Origin: Sphingomonas hylomeconis
GTDB taxonomy: Bacteria > Pseudomonadota > Alphaproteobacteria > Sphingomonadales > Sphingomonadaceae
Length of the DNA stretch: 64,000 nt
Direction: 5' to 3'
Assembly (NCBI RefSeq): GCF_025370105.1
Contig: NZ_JANQBK010000017.1
Span: forward strand, 1-64,000
Of this stretch, positions 41,612 to 50,351 are shown piece by piece. The notes beneath the pieces are model-generated. The model was not told the DNA's origin and did not search any database. It worked only from the letters and a program-made list of their open reading frames with translations. Position 1 is the stretch's first letter; every line of letters starts with the position of its first letter. The translations under genes were made by a program, and so were the position numbers.

Positions 41612-43369
41612 ATGATCGTCCCCGATCCGCTCAGGAAGAGCGGCATCTACGGCTGCTTCCGGCTGGACGGCGGCCCGGTCGAGGCCGGCGACGCCGCCGC
41701 GCTGGGGCTCGATACCGGAACCGTGGCGCGGTCGGCTGTCGCGCAGGGGATCGATCATCACCAGCCGGCGGCGGTGCAGTGCCGCGCGGTGGGGGCCGTG
41801 CTCACCATCCTGGTCGGGCAGATCGAGGAAGCGCCGGCGCTGGCGGCGCGGCTGGGCCTGGCGCCGGCCATCCCCGTGGCCGATCTGGCGCTGGCCGCGC
41901 TGCAGCGGTTCGGTGGCGAAACGCCTGCCGAGATGATCGGCGAATGGTCGCTGCTGCATTGGGACGGCGCCCGGCGGCTGACGCTGATGCAGTCGGCGGC
42001 GCGCCGCGATCGTCTGCTGTTCGCGATATCGGGCGCGCGCGTCGCGGTGGCGCCCGATATCTTTCCGCTCGCGCGCATCCCGTGGATTGGACCGACGGTG
42101 GACGAGGCGGGGTTGCTGTACGCGCTGGGGCGCGCCGATCTGCGCGGCATGGCGGGCGATCGCACGATGCTGGCCAGGGTGCGCCAGCTCGAACCCGGCG
42201 GCAGCGTGACGATCGAGCCCGGCGGGGCGCGCTGCACGGCCGCCTCAGTGCTCGTACCGCAACCGCGCTGGACCGGCTCGTTCGACGATGCCGTTGCTGC
42301 GGCGGAGGAGTTGCTGCGTCGCATCATGCGCGCGCGGCTGACGCACATCGCGCGGCCCGCCGCGATGCTAAGCGGCGGGCTCGATTCCTCGACGCTCGCT
42401 TGGCTGGCGGCGGAGGAGCGCGGCGCGGGCCAGGATCTGCTGCTGATGACCTCGGTCGCGCCGCCGGGCAGTTCGCGCCCCGATGAAGCGCAGTTCGCCG
42501 ATCTGGTCGCCGGCCGGCTCGGTCTTACGGCGATGCACCTCTCGCCGCCGCACGACGCCAACATCTATCGCCCGCCGCTCGCGGTGCTGACCGGCGCCAG
42601 CGGCCCGCCGCTGCCATCGCGCCACTGCCTGACCGAGACGTTCCAGCAGATCGCCCGGGCGGCCGGCGCGACCGCGATCATCGATGGCACGTTTGGGGAA
42701 ATGACGGTGACGCGCAAGCAACCGCACCGGCCGACGTTCCGGCGCCTGCTGCGCCAGATGGCGGGCGAGGCGCGCCGGCGCCTGGTGGCCGCGCCGAACC
42801 GCGACGACAATCGATTTCATGTCCGGCTTGCGCCGCATCGCCTGGCCGATCTGCCCGATTGTATCGCCGCACGGATTGCCGCCGATGCGCCGGCGGCGCG
42901 GGACGAGGGCGAGCTGTGGGGCTACCTGCCCGGCGCGGCGAAATCGCTGCACCAGCCGAACGAATTCTATGGCGGCGCGATCCGCGCCGAATATCCCTAT
43001 CGCGATCTGCGCCTGCTGCGCCTGTTCGCCGGTCTTCCGGCCGCCTTCGCGACCCATGACAAGGTCGATCGTGCCCCGGTCAGGCGCATGATTCAGGGCC
43101 ATCTGCCCGAGACGATCCGGCTGCGTCCATCGGGGTTGCCGGCGTCGCCCGACCATCTCGATCGCATCCGGCGCCAGGCGCCGCTGGCCCGCACACGGAT
43201 CGCGGATTTCCGGCGCGCCGGGGTGGATGACTGGCTCGATCTCGACTGGCTGGAAGCGGCGCTGCTGCGGGTCGGCGCACAGGGAGCGGCGGGCTATGTC
43301 GACGCCAACGAAGTGCAAATGACGGCGATCGTTGCAGAATTTCTTCTCTGGTGGAGCACGCAATCCTGA
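41612..43369 (+). CDS. Asparagine-synthetase-like protein, candidate lasso cyclase (C)
   Basis: A 585-residue protein. The N-terminal glutaminase-like domain lacks the catalytic Cys that true asparagine synthetases keep at position 2 (it starts MIVPDP), as in lasso cyclases. The synthetase domain has the ATP-PPase loop LSGGLDSSTLAWL near residue 253, then DGTFGEMTV and EYPYRDLRLLRLFAGL. Lasso C proteins adenylate the ring-forming Asp/Glu side chain and close the ring with the N-terminal amine. The ATG has AGGGGG nearby. It converges with the TPR-2OG gene, whose stop is 2 nt away. Confidence 0.82.
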   Translation: MIVPDPLRKSGIYGCFRLDGGPVEAGDAAALGLDTGTVARSAVAQGIDHHQPAAVQCRAVGAVLTILVGQIEEAPALAARLGLAPAIPVADLALAALQRFGGETPAEMIGEWSLLHWDGARRLTLMQSAARRDRLLFAISGARVAVAPDIFPLARIPWIGPTVDEAGLLYALGRADLRGMAGDRTMLARVRQLEPGGSVTIEPGGARCTAASVLVPQPRWTGSFDDAVAAAEELLRRIMRARLTHIARPAAMLSGGLDSSTLAWLAAEERGAGQDLLLMTSVAPPGSSRPDEAQFADLVAGRLGLTAMHLSPPHDANIYRPPLAVLTGASGPPLPSRHCLTETFQQIARAAGATAIIDGTFGEMTVTRKQPHRPTFRRLLRQMAGEARRRLVAAPNRDDNRFHVRLAPHRLADLPDCIAARIAADAPAARDEGELWGYLPGAAKSLHQPNEFYGGAIRAEYPYRDLRLLRLFAGLPAAFATHDKVDRAPVRRMIQGHLPETIRLRPSGLPASPDHLDRIRRQAPLARTRIADFRRAGVDDWLDLDWLEAALLRVGAQGAAGYVDANEVQMTAIVAEFLLWWSTQS

Positions 43370-43370
43370 G

Positions 43371-44618
43371 TCATTCGGGCCAGATGTCGAACGCGACGCA
43401 CACGCGCCGCGCGCTGCCGCCATGCTTGTAGGTGCGGTGATAGGTGTGCGACGGGAACAGCATCAGCAGGCCGGGCGCCGGCCGCACCAATTGCTCGCCG
43501 AACGCCGCAGCCGCCGCCTGGCCGACCATGTCCTCGGGCAGGCCGAAGGCGAGACAACCGCCGGCGTCGCTGCCGGTCATCACCGTCTCGGGCACCTCGG
43601 CATAATAGACGCCGCTCATCCAGCCATAGGGATGGACGTGCCATTCCTCGAACCCGTCGCCCTCGGTGATCACGCACCAGCTGCGCATCATCCCGGCGGC
43701 GGGGCGCGCGGCGAGCCAGGGGTGCGCGTGGTCGGGAAGGTTGGCGAGATGCCGGCCCACCGCGGCGATGATCGCGTCGAGCAACTGCCGGGCGATGGGC
43801 GCCGCGCCGGTCGCCAGCACGTCGATCCGCCAGGTGTCGCGCGAGGCGGTGCCATAGCGGCCGTAGCGCAGCCCGGGATGCTGTCGCAGTTCCTCGACCA
43901 GCGCGGCGTTGAACGCATCGATCGACGCCCAGCCCACCGGTGCCGGCAGCGCCTGCTGATGGCCGAAGCTGTGCAGGCCGATCGTCTCGCGCGCCGCGTC
44001 GATCCGGCCGAGCCGCGCAAAGGCCAGCACGCGCGAGGTCAGCAGCCGCGCATGATGCACGCCTGCCGCAGCGAGCCGATCGGTGAACGCGATCACCGCG
44101 GCGGGGTCGTCGCGGCGCAGCAGGTGATGCGCGAGCCGCTTGCACGCATCCTTGTTGTGCGGGTCGAGCACCAGCGCGTTCTTGAGATGCGCCACCGCCG
44201 CCGCGGGCTGGTCGAGCCGGAACAATGCACCTGCCCAATCGGCATGCGCGGTCGCGCGGTCGCCATCATTCTCCGCCCGGACCACGGCCTGCCTCGCCGC
44301 CGCCGCCGCGCACTGCCAATGCTCGCCGCCGCGCAGCGCCATATGGGCGGCGGCGAGCAGCTTGAGTTCGTGAAAGCCGAGCGTTTCCGGGGCGTGCCCC
44401 GTCAACAGGTCGATGGTGTCGTCGAATGCGTTCTGATGATTGAGCAGGGTCGCCAGGCGCAACCGGAGTTCGGCCGATCCGGGATTTTGCGCGGCCGCCG
44501 CGCGCACGATGGCGCACTCCTGCCGTGCAGCGAGCGCTTTGGCGGGTTCCGGATAGATCGGTATTGCGTCCAGCGTGCTGTCCCCCCCCCCCGGGCCGAA
44601 AAGTCTAGGCCGACGCAT
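43371..44618 (-). CDS. TPR-containing 2OG-Fe(II) oxygenase
   Basis: A 415-residue protein. Residues 30-200 form TPR-like helical repeats (SAELRLRLATLLNHQNAFDD, then HLKNALVLDPHNKDACKRLA). The C-terminal 200 residues are a putative 2OG-Fe(II) oxygenase domain: EEWHVHPYGWMSGVYYAEVP, then LMLFPSHTYHRTYKHGG with R-x3-VAFD. Iron ligands would be the His pair in HVH and a distal His. Only an ATG at 44618 is upstream of the domain, and an 11-base G run at 44582-44592 lies right after it. It may belong to the RiPP cluster or to the regA operon, whose last stop is 24 nt away. Confidence 0.72.
   Translation of the reverse strand: MRRPRLFGPGGGDSTLDAIPIYPEPAKALAARQECAIVRAAAAQNPGSAELRLRLATLLNHQNAFDDTIDLLTGHAPETLGFHELKLLAAAHMALRGGEHWQCAAAAARQAVVRAENDGDRATAHADWAGALFRLDQPAAAVAHLKNALVLDPHNKDACKRLAHHLLRRDDPAAVIAFTDRLAAAGVHHARLLTSRVLAFARLGRIDAARETIGLHSFGHQQALPAPVGWASIDAFNAALVEELRQHPGLRYGRYGTASRDTWRIDVLATGAAPIARQLLDAIIAAVGRHLANLPDHAHPWLAARPAAGMMRSWCVITEGDGFEEWHVHPYGWMSGVYYAEVPETVMTGSDAGGCLAFGLPEDMVGQAAAAAFGEQLVRPAPGLLMLFPSHTYHRTYKHGGSARRVCVAFDIWPE
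44582..44592 (-). repeat. Run of 11 G (minus strand) near the start of the TPR-oxygenase gene
   Basis: Eleven C on the plus strand, so eleven G in the coding strand, read as Gly codons 10 codons after the ATG. A change of one base would shift the frame, and no alternative start lies between the run and the TPR domain. Such runs cause phase variation in some bacteria, but they are also error-prone in sequencing. Confidence 0.5.
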
Positions 44619-44642
44619 TCCACGGCGCAAGACGCGGCCGCG

Positions 44643-45173
44643 CTAGGCGATCGGCTTCTTCTCCAGCTTCCGCGCCAGCGTGCGCCGATGCATGCCGAGC
44701 CGCCGCGCGGTCTCCGACACGTTGAACCCGGTCTCGGCCAGCATCTCGTTGATCCGCTCCCATTCGATCGTCTTGATCGAGGTCGGGCGCGCGCCGATCG
44801 GCACCTGAGCGTCGCCCAGCGTCATGCCGAAGGCGCGTTCGATATCGTCGGTGTTGGCGGGCTTGGCGAGATAGGACGTCGCGCCGAGCTTGATCGACTG
44901 CACCGCCGTGGCGATGCTGGCATAGCCGGTCAGCACGATGATGATCATCTGGGGATCGTGCGCGTGCAGCGTCTCGACGCAGGTCAGGCCGGAGGATTGC
45001 GCAAGCTTGAGATCGACCACGGCATAATCGGGCGTGCGCGCCGCCAGCAGATCGGTCAGATCGCCCGGGCCGGCGGCCATGATAACGTCATAGTCGCGGC
45101 GCTCGAACGAGCGCTGCAACGTGCGGGCAAAGGCGGCATCGTCCTCGACGATCAGCAGCAGCGGCTTAGCCAT
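44643..45173 (-). CDS. regA: Redox response regulator RegA/ActR
   Basis: A 176-residue response regulator of the RegA/ActR/PrrA family. It has the receiver with Asp54 in VVDLKLAQSSG, the Lys in YLAKPANTDD, a short linker and a Fis-type helix-turn-helix at the C-terminus (ETARRLGMHRRTLARKL). In alphaproteobacteria RegB/RegA control respiration, photosynthesis and redox genes. The ATG at 45173 has GAGG 6 nt before it and overlaps the regB stop by 8 nt. It is the last gene of the cyo-regBA operon, so this regulator may control its own oxidase. Confidence 0.85.
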   Translation of the reverse strand: MAKPLLLIVEDDAAFARTLQRSFERRDYDVIMAAGPGDLTDLLAARTPDYAVVDLKLAQSSGLTCVETLHAHDPQMIIIVLTGYASIATAVQSIKLGATSYLAKPANTDDIERAFGMTLGDAQVPIGARPTSIKTIEWERINEMLAETGFNVSETARRLGMHRRTLARKLEKKPIA

Positions 45174-46464
45174 CGTCATCCTCTCCCAGTCGGATCGCCG
45201 CCAGCGGCAGCCGAAGCGTCACTTCCGCACCCTTGGCAAGATTGCGCGCGGCCAGCGTGCCGCCCAGGGTCCGGGCAACGTTGCCGACCAGGAACAGGCC
45301 GAGCCCCCGGCCCAGCTCGGGTTTGCTGCTATTATAGGGCTTGCCGAGATTGGCGAGCTGTTCGGCGGCAAATCCCGGCCCCTCGTCGCACACCCGCAGC
45401 ACCAGCGCATCGTCTTCGCGTGCCAGCCGGATATTGATGGAGGGCGACACTTCGGCAGCATTGTCGAGCAGGTTGAACACGGCCTGTTGCAGCACGACGT
45501 CCGAGGCGATCGGCACGTCGCGGCCGAAATGGTCGGCATAGACGGCGTTGGTGAAATCCCGCGCGACGCACCAGTCGGCGATCACCCGATCGAGCAACGT
45601 GCGCACCGTGGTGGCGGCGGATTGCTCGCCGCGTGCATCGCCCGAGGACAGCAGGATCGAGGTGACGATCGCCTTGCAGCGCTGGATTTCCGCCTGCATT
45701 TCCTCGACATCGCGGGCGAGGTCGGCGTTGCGCGCGATCGTCTTGTTGCGGCGCCAGTCGCCCAGGATCACCGACAGCGACGATAGCGGCGTGCCCAGTT
45801 CGTGCGCCGCGCCCGAGGCGAGCATGCCGATCCGCACGATATGCTCTTCCTCCACCGCCTGGCGGCGGATCTCGGCGAGGTTCGCATCCTGCGCGCGCAG
45901 ATTGCCGTTGATCCGTGTGACGAACATCACCAGCAGCACCGCGACCAGCGCGAAGCACACCCACATGCCCTGGACGTGCAGCGCAAAGAGATCGCCGGGA
46001 ATATCGGGCGGCAGCACGATCGGGCGGTAGACGGCGGTCAGCAGCGCGAACGCGACGCTCGTCGCCACGACCAGCACCCAGCTGGACCAGCGCTCGAGCA
46101 GCACCGCACCCAACACCACTTGTAGCAGGAACAGCGACACGAACGGATTGGTCGCGCCGCCACTGAAATAGAGCTGCGCCGATAGGGCGGCGACATCGAG
46201 CAGCAGCCCGATGAACAATTCCGCATTGGTGATCGGTCTTGCGCGGCGGAGCAACCCGACACTCGCGACGTTGAGCGCGACCAGCCCGGCCAGCACCCCG
46301 AGCATCGGGATCAGCGGCAGGCGGATGTCGAACACGACATGTGTCAGCAGGATCGTAGCCAATTGTCCCGCCACCGCCAGCCAGCGCAGCTGGACGAGCT
46401 GCAGCATGTTGCCGTGGCCCGCCGAGTCGCGCTCGGTACCGGCGGCGGGCAAGGCGCGCGTCAC
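45166..46464 (-). CDS. regB: Redox sensor histidine kinase RegB/ActS
   Basis: A 432-residue membrane kinase with six spans (residues 20-185). The quinone-binding loop GGATNPFVSLF, characteristic of RegB, is present. The His-box is ASGAAHELGTPLSSLSVIL, followed by the dimerisation-helix Cys in EIQRCKAIVTSIL, the redox-sensing Cys position in RegB. The ATPase domain has GRGLGLFLV. The GTG start at 46464 overlaps the surf1 stop by 4 nt. It senses quinol/redox state and phosphorylates RegA, a role known for the family. Confidence 0.9.
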   Translation of the reverse strand: MTRALPAAGTERDSAGHGNMLQLVQLRWLAVAGQLATILLTHVVFDIRLPLIPMLGVLAGLVALNVASVGLLRRARPITNAELFIGLLLDVAALSAQLYFSGGATNPFVSLFLLQVVLGAVLLERWSSWVLVVATSVAFALLTAVYRPIVLPPDIPGDLFALHVQGMWVCFALVAVLLVMFVTRINGNLRAQDANLAEIRRQAVEEEHIVRIGMLASGAAHELGTPLSSLSVILGDWRRNKTIARNADLARDVEEMQAEIQRCKAIVTSILLSSGDARGEQSAATTVRTLLDRVIADWCVARDFTNAVYADHFGRDVPIASDVVLQQAVFNLLDNAAEVSPSINIRLAREDDALVLRVCDEGPGFAAEQLANLGKPYNSSKPELGRGLGLFLVGNVARTLGGTLAARNLAKGAEVTLRLPLAAIRLGEDDDG

Positions 46465-47312
46465 GGCATGCGCTCCCGTCGGCGTTCCAGCGTGATCCAG
46501 TAATAGAAGCCGGCAGCGGTCATCATCGCCAACACATACCATGTGATCGCGTACACCAGATGATTGTTCGAAAACGCGACGACGGTCAGCCCGCCGACCG
46601 GCGCGCCGGGAGCGTTGCGCGCGGCATCGGCGTCAATGAAATAGGGGGCGACGTTGGCCAGCCTATGACGCGCGGCGATCGCAGCAACGTCGCGCGAATA
46701 CCAGCGTTGTTTGGCGGGATCGTTGCTGCGCAGGAACCCGCCCTTGGGTTCGGTGAGCCGCAGCAGCCCGGTGATGGTGACGGGTGCCCCGGTTGCCGGC
46801 GGGGCACGACGCTCAGCGACATAACCGCGGTTGATCAGGATCGTGCTCGTGTCACCGCCGCCCCCCAAAGCCGCCACCCCGGCGGACGCCGGGGCCCAGT
46901 CGGGAGACGATGATGGGTTCGCGCTGCGCTTCGTTACATCCACCGTCGCGACTGGGCCCCGGCGTCCGCCGGGGTGGTCAAGGGCGCCGGGGTGGTACTT
47001 AGCGAGGTCGGCAGCCTCATCCACCCGCAGCGGGGTGATCACCCACCAGCCCGGTCCGCGCACGGTCGACGCCTGCACGAAGCTGTCCTTGCCCGGCAGG
47101 AACCGGCCCGTCACGGTCACGCGGCGATAGGCGTCGTCGCGTCCGGCGCTGACCGGCGGCGCCACCGGCGCGGCCTTCATCCCCGCCTCGACCCGCGCGA
47201 TCAGATCGAGCTTCGACGCCCGGCGCTGCACTTGCCACGTGCCGAGCGCCAACAACGCGGCGATCCCGGCGATCCAAAGTATCGCCAGCGCGATGCGGGC
47301 GATGCCCCGCAT
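46461..47312 (-). CDS. SURF1 family protein (oxidase assembly)
   Basis: A 283-residue membrane protein. The N-terminal span is IARIALAILWIAGIAALLAL, then GTWQVQRRASKLDLI, and the C-terminal span ITWYVLAMMTAAGFYYWIT. Between them SURF1 features are visible: GPGWWVITPLRV, ILINRGYVAERRAP and YFIDADAARN. In the family it helps heme a insertion into oxidases. An insertion of about 40 residues (DHPGGRRGPVATVDVTKRS and beyond) comes from an in-frame hairpin repeat at 46874-46977. The start ATG touches the cyoD stop. Confidence 0.85.
   Translation of the reverse strand: MRGIARIALAILWIAGIAALLALGTWQVQRRASKLDLIARVEAGMKAAPVAPPVSAGRDDAYRRVTVTGRFLPGKDSFVQASTVRGPGWWVITPLRVDEAADLAKYHPGALDHPGGRRGPVATVDVTKRSANPSSSPDWAPASAGVAALGGGGDTSTILINRGYVAERRAPPATGAPVTITGLLRLTEPKGGFLRSNDPAKQRWYSRDVAAIAARHRLANVAPYFIDADAARNAPGAPVGGLTVVAFSNNHLVYAITWYVLAMMTAAGFYYWITLERRRERMP
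46874..46977. repeat. Palindromic repeat element inserted in-frame in surf1
   Basis: Two perfect 29-bp inverted arms, 46874-46902 and 46949-46977, around a 46-bp loop. The arms are GC-rich (CCACCCCGGCGGACGCCGG and on to CAGTCG). This is the style of dispersed palindromes (REP/MITE-like) found between genes in sphingomonads. A further copy of the arm end (CGCCGGGGTGG) lies at 46985-46995. Here it is inside a coding region and keeps the frame, adding a low-complexity loop to SURF1. Confidence 0.85.
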
Positions 47313-47713
47313 CACCCCATGCCGCCCATGTCCTGCATGTTCATCGCCGGCATCATGTTGGCGTTCATATGGTACATCACCCACAACGATCCGGCGAGCG
47401 AGATGCCGACGATGACGATCGTGAACAGCAGGGCCATCATCGACCAGCCACCCTCGGCGCGGCGGTTCATGTGCAGGAAGAAGATCATGTGCACGATGAT
47501 CTGCGCCGCGGCGAACGCCATGATGATCAGCGCCGTGGTCTGGGCCGACAGCGGGTTGGTCATCACCAGCCAGAACGGGATCGCGGTGAGCACGGCGGAG
47601 AGCGCGAAGCCGATCCAATAGCCCTTGCGCGAGCCGTGCGACTCTTCGTCGTCGTGCGCGTGATCCTGCGCTGCATGCTCGGGGTGGTCGTAACCGTGGC
47701 TGGTGGCGCTCAT
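47312..47713 (-). CDS. cyoD: Cytochrome o ubiquinol oxidase subunit IV
   Basis: A 133-residue protein with three membrane spans, the CyoD fold: after a His/Asp-rich N-terminus come [40 protein letters not shown] and [20 protein letters not shown]. It stabilises the CyoBC core. The stop shares a base with the surf1 start; the ATG overlaps the cyoC stop by 4 nt. Confidence 0.92.
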   Translation of the reverse strand: MSATSHGYDHPEHAAQDHAHDDEESHGSRKGYWIGFALSAVLTAIPFWLVMTNPLSAQTTALIIMAFAAAQIIVHMIFFLHMNRRAEGGWSMMALLFTIVIVGISLAGSLWVMYHMNANMMPAMNMQDMGGMG

Positions 47714-48333
47714 CGCAGCATTCCCATCAGATAGACGAAGGTGAAGACGCCGATCCAGATCACGTCGAGAAAGTGCCAGAACAGGCTGAGGCACATCAGG
47801 CGGCGGCGATTGGCGGTGATCAGCCCCTTGCGCGCGACCTGCACCATCAGCGTGACCAGCCAGATGATGCCGAACGTGACGTGCAGCCCGTGCGTGCCGA
47901 CCAGCGTGAAGAAGGACGACAGGAACGCGCTGCTCTGCGGCGTCGCGCCCTCGTGGATCAGGTGATAGAATTCGTACAGCTCGATGCCGAGGAATGCCGC
48001 GCCGAACAGCCCGGTCACGCCCAGCCACACGAGCGTCGCGCGCTGCTTGCCCTCGGTCATGTTGAGCATGGCGAAGCCGTAGGTGATCGACGAGAAGAGC
48101 AGCATCGAGGTGTTGAGCGCGACCAGCGGCAGCTCGAACAATTCCTTGGGCCCCGGGCCACCGGCATAGCTGGTGCCAAGCACGCCATACGTCGCGAACA
48201 GCATCGCGAAGATCAGGCAGTCGCTCATCAGGTAGATCCAGAAGCCGAGCATCGTGCTCGACCCCTCGGCGTGATGCGGTTCCTCTTCCGGGTGGAACAG
48301 GTCGCGATCGTATTCGGCCATCTGGGCGCTCAT
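47710..48333 (-). CDS. cyoC: Cytochrome o ubiquinol oxidase subunit III
   Basis: A 207-residue protein with five membrane spans typical of Cyo[21 protein letters not shown], then [36 protein letters not shown] and [18 protein letters not shown]. It is a heme-copper oxidase subunit III. The ATG overlaps the cyoB stop by 4 nt. Confidence 0.94.
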   Translation of the reverse strand: MSAQMAEYDRDLFHPEEEPHHAEGSSTMLGFWIYLMSDCLIFAMLFATYGVLGTSYAGGPGPKELFELPLVALNTSMLLFSSITYGFAMLNMTEGKQRATLVWLGVTGLFGAAFLGIELYEFYHLIHEGATPQSSAFLSSFFTLVGTHGLHVTFGIIWLVTLMVQVARKGLITANRRRLMCLSLFWHFLDVIWIGVFTFVYLMGMLR

Positions 48334-50351
48334 GCTGCCGCTCCTGCCAGCGCGGCGGTGCGCGCATCTTCCTCGCGCGTCACGTCCGCTGCCGGAATGT
48401 GGTAATCGCGCTTGTAGTTGAAGGTATGGCCGATCGCGACCGCGAGGATGCCGATGAAGCTCAAGCCCGCCAGCCACCACACGTACCAGATCATGCCCAC
48501 GCCGAAGGCGGTGCTGAGCGCGCCGAGGATCACGCCCGTGCCGGTGTTGCTTGGCATGTGGATGTCCTTGTAGCCGCTGGTCGGCCGCTGATAGCCGCGC
48601 GCCTTCATGTCCGCCCAGGCATCGCCATCATGCACGATCGGCGTGAAGGCGAAGTTGTAATCGGGCGGCGGCGACGAGGTCGCCCATTCCAGCGTGCGGC
48701 CGTTCCACGGATCGCCCGTCACATCGACGAGCTTCTTGCGATCGCGGATGCTGACCGCGAACTGGATCAGCATCGCGGCGATGCCGAGCGCCACCAGGAA
48801 CGCGCCGAACGCCGCGATGAGGAACCAGATCTGGTAGGACGGGTCCTCGAACGTGCGCAGCCGCCGCGTCACGCCCATCAGCCCCAGCACGTAGAGCGGC
48901 ACGAACGCGAAGTAGAAGCCGCTGACCCACAGCCAGAACGACAGCTTGCCCCAGAACTGGTTGAGCTTGAAGCCGAACGCCTTGGGCCACCAGTAATTGA
49001 TCGCCGCAAACGCGCCGAACAGCACGCCGCCGATGATCACGTTGTGGAAATGCGCGACCAGGAACAGCGAATTGTGCAGCACGAAGTCGGCGGGCGGCAC
49101 GGCGAGCAGCACGCCGGTCATGCCGCCCAGCGTGAAGGTGATCATGAACGCCACGGTCCACATCATCGGCAGCTCGAAACGGATCCGCCCGCGATACATC
49201 GTGAACAGCCAGTTGAAGATCTTGGCACCGGTCGGGATGGAGATGATCATCGTCGTGATGCCGAAGAACGAATTGACGCTCGCGCCCGATCCCATCGTGA
49301 AGAAATGGTGCAGCCAGACGAGATAGGCGAGCAGCGTGATGACGCAGGTCGCGTAGACCATCGAGGTATAGCCGAACAGGCGCTTGCCCGAGAAGGTCGA
49401 GGTCACTTCGCTGAACACGCCGAACATCGGCAGGATCAGGATGTAGACCTCCGGGTGGCCCCAGATCCAGATCAGGTTGACGTACATCATCGGGTTGCCG
49501 CCCAATGTGTTCGTGAAGAACGCGGTGTCGGCGTAGCGATCGAGGCTGAGCAAGGCGAGCACCGCGGTCAGCACCGGGAAGGCGGCGACGATCAGGATGT
49601 TGGTGCACAGAGCGGTCCAGCAGAAGATCGGCATCTTCATCATGGTCATGCCGGGAGCACGCATCTTGACGATCGTGCAGATCAGATTGACGCCCGACAG
49701 CAACGTCCCAACGCCGGCGATCTGCAGCGACCAGATATAGTAATCAACGCCGACGCCGGGGCTGAAGCCGATGCCCGACAGCGGCGGCATGGCGAGCCAG
49801 CCGGTCTGCGCGAATTCGCCGACGAACAGGCTCATCATCACCATCACGGCGCCCGACGCGGTCATCCAGAAGCTGAAATTGTTGAGGAACGGGAAGGACA
49901 CGTCGCGCGCGCCGATCTGCAGCGGCACGACATAGTTCATCAGCCCGGTGACGATCGGCATCGCCACGAAGAAGATCATGATCACGCCGTGCGCGGTGAA
50001 CACCTGATCATAATGGTGCGCATTGAGATAGCCTTCGTTGCCGAACGCCATCGCCTGTTGCAGCCGCATCATGATCGCGTCGGAAAAGCCGCGCAGCAGC
50101 ATGACGATGCCGAGGATCATGTACATGATGCCGATCCGCTTGTGATCGACCGTGGTGAACCATTCCTTCCACAGATAAGCCCAGAGCTTGAAATAGGTCA
50201 GCGCCGCGAGCAGCGCGATTCCGCCGATCGCCACCGCGACGAACGTTGCGACGACGATCGGTTCGTGCAGCGGCAGCGATTCGAGCGTGAAGCGGCCGAG
50301 GATCGGGCTGATGGCGGGGTGGGTGGTGGTCTGCATGATCTGGCCGTTCAC
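48330..50351 (-). CDS. cyoB: Cytochrome o ubiquinol oxidase subunit I
   Basis: A 673-residue catalytic subunit. It carries the heme-copper ligands: low-spin heme His in [11 protein letters not shown], the Cu-B/Tyr crosslink motif [14 protein letters not shown], the double His in [11 protein letters not shown], and the second heme ligands in [13 protein letters not shown]. The start is GTG at 50351 overlapping the cyoA stop by 4 nt, or an ATG five codons later. It reduces oxygen to water with ubiquinol electrons and pumps protons. Confidence 0.96.
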   Translation of the reverse strand: MNGQIMQTTTHPAISPILGRFTLESLPLHEPIVVATFVAVAIGGIALLAALTYFKLWAYLWKEWFTTVDHKRIGIMYMILGIVMLLRGFSDAIMMRLQQAMAFGNEGYLNAHHYDQVFTAHGVIMIFFVAMPIVTGLMNYVVPLQIGARDVSFPFLNNFSFWMTASGAVMVMMSLFVGEFAQTGWLAMPPLSGIGFSPGVGVDYYIWSLQIAGVGTLLSGVNLICTIVKMRAPGMTMMKMPIFCWTALCTNILIVAAFPVLTAVLALLSLDRYADTAFFTNTLGGNPMMYVNLIWIWGHPEVYILILPMFGVFSEVTSTFSGKRLFGYTSMVYATCVITLLAYLVWLHHFFTMGSGASVNSFFGITTMIISIPTGAKIFNWLFTMYRGRIRFELPMMWTVAFMITFTLGGMTGVLLAVPPADFVLHNSLFLVAHFHNVIIGGVLFGAFAAINYWWPKAFGFKLNQFWGKLSFWLWVSGFYFAFVPLYVLGLMGVTRRLRTFEDPSYQIWFLIAAFGAFLVALGIAAMLIQFAVSIRDRKKLVDVTGDPWNGRTLEWATSSPPPDYNFAFTPIVHDGDAWADMKARGYQRPTSGYKDIHMPSNTGTGVILGALSTAFGVGMIWYVWWLAGLSFIGILAVAIGHTFNYKRDYHIPAADVTREEDARTAALAGAAA

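Larger units (their letters stand above)
38193..44618. other. Candidate paeninodin-type lasso peptide gene cluster
   Basis: The precursor at 40225-40368 is flanked by the genes expected for a phosphorylated lasso peptide: a PqqD-like recognition protein and an HPr-kinase-like protein read leftward, an asparagine-synthetase-like cyclase read rightward. Two 2OG-Fe(II) oxygenases and a beta-propeller-like protein lie alongside. Lasso clusters need a precursor (A), a cyclase (C) and a leader peptidase (B, often split into B1 and B2). A, B1 and C are visible. A transglutaminase-like B2, an ABC exporter and an isopeptidase are not. Assignment to a lasso pathway is inferred from motifs and gene context. 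Confidence 0.72.
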
